This document shows positions 14,307-17,348 of a DNA stretch of 17,348 nt, one piece after another. Numbering within the stretch: the stretch's first letter is position 1; the number at the start of each line of letters is the position of its first letter. The notes under the pieces are model-generated. The model had not been told where the DNA came from, did not search any database, and worked only from the letters and a program-made list of their open reading frames with translations. This DNA comes from Thermoleophilia bacterium (lineage in GTDB: Bacteria; Actinomycetota; Thermoleophilia; Miltoncostaeales; Miltoncostaeaceae), in the NCBI GenBank assembly GCA_017882555.1, contig JADGPH010000013.1:1-17348 (forward strand), read 5' to 3'. The position numbers were made by a program, and so were the translations under genes.

Positions 14307-15272
14307 ATGAGCCGCTACATCCTTCGCCGACTGCTCTGGACGATCGCTGTCGTCCTCCTCGTCACCCTGGTGACGTTTGTGATCTTCTACGTGCTGCCCT
14401 CGGGCGATCCGGCCCTGCGCTTTGCCGGCAAGCAACCCACCCCACAGGTGCTGGCACAGGTGCGCCGTGACCTTGGGCTCAATCACAACGTCGTCATCCA
14501 GTATCTGCTCTATCTCAAGCGGCTGGTTCTGGGCGACAGTCACGGCTGGCCAGGATTGGGATTCTCCTACAGCACCGGCGCCGCGATCACCCCACAACTG
14601 TGGCAACGCGCTCAGATCACGCTTCAACTCGTGCTCGGCGGGGCGGTGCTCTGGATGCTGATCGGCATACCGATCGGTGTGATCTCGGCTATGAAGCCGC
14701 GCAGCCTGTTTGACCGTGCAAGCCTCGTGACCGGACTGGTGTTCATCTCCACACCGGTGTTCTGGCTGGGCCTCATGCTCCTGTGGCTGTTTTGGAGCAC
14801 CCTGGGGTGGCTCCCCGGCACCGGTTTTGTTGCCTTCACCAACAACCCCGTCCAATGGGCGCAGCACATGATCATGCCCTGGTTCACCCTGGCGCTTCTG
14901 TTCGCCGCGATCTACGCCCGCATCATCCGTGCCAACATGCTCGACACCCTCGGCGAGGACTACATCCGCACCGCGCGCGCCAAAGGACTCCGCGAGCGGC
15001 GAGTCATCACGCACCACGCCCTGCGGGCGAGCATCGTGCCGGTAATCACGCTGTTGGCGATCGACATCGGCACGCTCATCGGCGGCACCGTGATCATCGA
15101 GAGCATCTTCAATCTTCAGGGACTCGGAAACTGGGTCCTTGAAGGCGCACTGAACCAGGATCTCCCGGTGACCCTAGCGGTGACCCTGATTGTCACGATC
15201 GCGGTAAGCATGCTGAGCCTCCTCGCCGATATCGCCTACGCCTATCTCGATCCCCGGGTGCGCTTCAAATGA
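14307..15272 (+). CDS. ABC peptide/nickel-type transporter permease, DppB/OppB-like
   Basis: A 321-aa inner-membrane permease. It has the DppB hallmark N-terminus MSRYILRRLLWTI with a first helix (about 9-31), then an external region with LRRDLGL-type sequence (VRRDLGLNHNVVIQYLLYL), helices near 105-128, 138-168 and 188-208, the EAA loop EDYIRTARAKGLRERRVITHHALR (about 217-240), and two final helices. A short AGGG lies three to six bases before the ATG. It follows the stem-loop after the binding-protein gene, and its TGA overlaps the ATG of the next gene (ATGA). It would form the channel as a heterodimer with the DppC-like permease at 11388. Confidence 0.94.
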   Translation: MSRYILRRLLWTIAVVLLVTLVTFVIFYVLPSGDPALRFAGKQPTPQVLAQVRRDLGLNHNVVIQYLLYLKRLVLGDSHGWPGLGFSYSTGAAITPQLWQRAQITLQLVLGGAVLWMLIGIPIGVISAMKPRSLFDRASLVTGLVFISTPVFWLGLMLLWLFWSTLGWLPGTGFVAFTNNPVQWAQHMIMPWFTLALLFAAIYARIIRANMLDTLGEDYIRTARAKGLRERRVITHHALRASIVPVITLLAIDIGTLIGGTVIIESIFNLQGLGNWVLEGALNQDLPVTLAVTLIVTIAVSMLSLLADIAYAYLDPRVRFK

Positions 15273-16294
15273 GCGTGCCGCTCCTGGAGATCCGGGGCCT
15301 CTCAGTGCACTTCCCGACACCCGACGGGGTCGTGCGGGCCGTCGACGGACTCTCGCTCGCTGTGGAGCGTGGTGAGACCCTCGGCATCGTCGGCGAATCG
15401 GGGTCGGGCAAGAGCGTGACCTTCTTGGCGGCCATGCAGCTCCTCGGAAAGGGACGCGCACAGGTCCAGGGTGAGATCCTCCTCGATGGCGTGGACCTGC
15501 TCACGACGCGCCCAGCGGAGATGCGTCGCATCCGCGGGGCACGCATCGGCATGATCTTTCAAGACCCGATGTCGGCGTTGCATCCACTCTTTCGGGTCGG
15601 TGACCAGATCGCCGAAACTGTGCGCGCACACGAGGACATCGGACGGCGGGAGGCGGCGCACCGGGCGGTCGACGCCCTCAGACAGGTCGGCCTTGCCAAT
15701 GCCGACGAGCGCGCGCATCAGTACCCACATGAGCTCTCGGGCGGGATGCGCCAGCGCGTGATGATCGCGATGGCGCTCGTACTCGAACCCGAGCTGCTGA
15801 TCGCCGACGAACCCACGACCGCCCTGGACACCACCGTGGAAGCCCAAATCCTCGAGATCATCACCGAGATGAAGGTCCGCCTGGGGATCGGGGTGGTACT
15901 GGTCAGCCACAGCCTCGCGACCGTCGCCGACGTCGCCGAGACGGTCCTGGTGATGTACGCCGGGCGTGCCGTGGAGCGGGGTCCGAGCATCCGGGTCTTC
16001 GCCGATCCCCAGCACCCGTACACGTGGGGGCTGTTGGACTCGCTGCCCACCGTTGATGCTCGGCGCGAACGCCTCGTGCCCATCGCCGGTAGCCCCCCGT
16101 CCCTGATCGATCCCCCGCCGGGGTGTCGGTTCGCAGGGCGTTGCCCCTACCGCTTCGACGCATGTGATGGTGACCTGCCGGACCTGATCGAGCGGGGTGG
16201 CGACCACGCGGATGCCTGCCTGCTCGGCACCGCCGATCGTCGCGTGGTGCGACGGCACCCGGCGCACACGACGGCTCCGGGTGCCCCCGCATGA
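15269..16294 (+). CDS. ABC peptide/nickel-type transporter ATPase, DppD/OppD-like
   Basis: A 341-aa cytoplasmic ATPase. Walker A GESGSGKS (43-50), Q-loop FQDPMSALHP (97-106), signature LSGGMRQRV (156-164), Walker B LLIADEPTTALD (176-187), and the switch His214 in VSHSLATVAD; the residue after the His is Ser where Asp is usual. The C-terminal oligopeptide-type extension has four cysteines (286, 292, 299, 317) in the arrangement CRFAGRCPY...C...C found in this subfamily, where an iron-sulphur cluster has been reported for some members. It is coupled at both ends: its ATG overlaps the permease stop and its TGA overlaps the next ATG. Powers import together with the DppF-like partner. Confidence 0.95.
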   Translation: MSVPLLEIRGLSVHFPTPDGVVRAVDGLSLAVERGETLGIVGESGSGKSVTFLAAMQLLGKGRAQVQGEILLDGVDLLTTRPAEMRRIRGARIGMIFQDPMSALHPLFRVGDQIAETVRAHEDIGRREAAHRAVDALRQVGLANADERAHQYPHELSGGMRQRVMIAMALVLEPELLIADEPTTALDTTVEAQILEIITEMKVRLGIGVVLVSHSLATVADVAETVLVMYAGRAVERGPSIRVFADPQHPYTWGLLDSLPTVDARRERLVPIAGSPPSLIDPPPGCRFAGRCPYRFDACDGDLPDLIERGGDHADACLLGTADRRVVRRHPAHTTAPGAPA

Positions 16295-17348
16295 TGCGCG
16301 CCGACGCATCTCCCCCGACATTGCTCGAGGTCACCGGCCTGACCAAGCGATTCCCACTGACCCGGGGGGTGATCTTCGCCAGGACCCGTGGGGAGATCCA
16401 CGCGGTCGAGGACGTCGGGTTCACCGTCGCTCGCGGGCAAACGCTCGGCATCGTCGGCGAATCGGGGTCGGGCAAGTCAACGATCGCCCGCATGATCACG
16501 CGCCTGATCGACCCCACCGCAGGAACGGTCGCCTTCGATGGGGTCGATATCACCCAGACGACCGGGAGTGCCCTGCGCGGCCTACGACGGCGCATCCAGA
16601 TGGTCTTCCAAGACCCCTCTGGATCGCTGAACCCACGCCAGACCGCCGGCCAGATCATCGGCGCGCCGTTACGGGTGCACCACATCGCCGGCGAGAGGCG
16701 GGCACAGGTTGCGGCACTCTTGGAGCGCGTGGGACTGAACCCCGAACACGGATCGCGATATCCACATGAGTTCTCGGGTGGACAGCGCCAGCGCATCGGC
16801 ATCGCACGCGCACTCGCGCTCGATCCCGAGCTGATCATCTGCGACGAGCCGGTCTCGGCGTTGGACGTCTCTGTCCAAGCCCACATCCTCAATCTCCTGG
16901 GCGACCTGCAACGCGAGCGCGGCATCACGTATGTGGTGATCTCCCACGATCTCGGCGTGATCCGACAGGTCGCGGACCAGGTGGCCGTGATGTACCTCGG
17001 ACGCATCGTCGAGATTGCCGCAAGCCAGGCGATCTCCGCCGCCCCTGCGCACCCCTATACGGCCGCGCTCGTATCGGCCGCACCGGCGCATCCGGGTACA
17101 ACGTCCCGCCGGCGCGTCGTGCTGTCCGGGGACGTCCCGTCCCCGATCACCCCACCGACCGGGTGCGCATTTCATCCACGATGCCCCAAGGCGCGCCTGA
17201 TCTCGGGAGATCCGGGCGTCGTGCCCGAGCAGTGCCGCACCGAACGACCGCCCCTGGCATCACTGCTCCCCGGCCACCAGGTGGCCTGTTGGTACCCGGT
17301 CACCGCGGGCGACGATCTGGTCGACGCCGCGCGTACGATGTTGCCCGA
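16291..17348 (+). CDS. ABC peptide/nickel-type transporter ATPase, DppF/OppF-like, 3' end outside window
   Basis: The frame is open from ATG 16291 (or the adjacent ATG 16294) to the right edge: 352 residues, nearly the full expected length, with no stop yet. Walker A GESGSGKST (56-64), Q-loop FQDPSGSLNP (106-115), signature FSGGQRQRI (161-169), Walker B LIICDEPVSALD (181-192) and H-loop VISHDLG. The typical C-terminal domain has cysteines 292, 298, 315 and 333. Compared with DppD it has the insertion of about ten residues before the first core strand (LTRGVIFARTRGEIHAVED) that marks the OppF/DppF branch. The start overlaps the DppD stop, so both ATPases are made in equal amounts. Fifth gene of the operon and probably the last of the importer set. 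Confidence 0.94.
   Translation, partial: MMRADASPPTLLEVTGLTKRFPLTRGVIFARTRGEIHAVEDVGFTVARGQTLGIVGESGSGKSTIARMITRLIDPTAGTVAFDGVDITQTTGSALRGLRRRIQMVFQDPSGSLNPRQTAGQIIGAPLRVHHIAGERRAQVAALLERVGLNPEHGSRYPHEFSGGQRQRIGIARALALDPELIICDEPVSALDVSVQAHILNLLGDLQRERGITYVVISHDLGVIRQVADQVAVMYLGRIVEIAASQAISAAPAHPYTAALVSAAPAHPGTTSRRRVVLSGDVPSPITPPTGCAFHPRCPKARLISGDPGVVPEQCRTERPPLASLLPGHQVACWYPVTAGDDLVDAARTMLP

Noticed and set aside
15302..17175. Several minus-strand open frames opposite the two ATPase genes
   Set aside because: The plus strand carries intact Walker and signature motifs throughout; the antisense products have no domains.

Overview
The window is GC-rich, densely packed bacterial DNA with frequent GTG starts, ATGA/GTGA stop-start overlaps and an actinobacterial/Bacillus-type LexA box. 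A high-GC Actinomycetota fits, perhaps one of the deep lineages such as Thermoleophilia; that placement is inference, because no rRNA or lineage marker other than thrS is present. No tRNA, rRNA, insertion sequence, integrase or CRISPR array was seen.

Left part (1-5700), mixed housekeeping and accessory genes. A 14-TM MFS exporter, cut by the left edge, is divergent from a 92-aa winged-helix-like protein. The 158 bp between them hold a consensus LexA (SOS) box and a separate 24-bp inverted repeat. Next come a four-TM membrane protein, threonyl-tRNA synthetase (thrS), a divergent nitronate monooxygenase, and a translationally coupled pair on the other strand (SnoaL-like protein, then PaaI-type hotdog thioesterase) that converges on the monooxygenase with overlapping stop codons.

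Middle (5700-6364). There is no intact gene here. The plus strand carries a frameshifted relic of the C-terminal part of an MGH1/GH63-like glycoside hydrolase, recognisable in all three forward frames.

A minus-strand catabolic-looking operon follows (11140 down to 6365): CaiC-like acyl-CoA ligase, aldehyde dehydrogenase (ATGA overlap), a carboxymuconolactone-decarboxylase/alpha-beta-hydrolase fusion whose nucleophile position appears to be lost, and a two-TM membrane protein. Together they suggest oxidation and CoA activation of an aldehyde or acid substrate, which cannot be named from sequence.

Right part (11388-17348, plus strand). Divergent from that operon is a complete oligopeptide/nickel-type ABC importer operon in the unusual order permease C, lipoprotein binding protein, permease B, ATPase D, ATPase F. 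A strong intercistronic stem-loop lies after the binding-protein gene. ATPase F runs off the right edge. The shared divergent promoter region may co-regulate importer and catabolic operon, with the importer supplying the substrate; this is inference.
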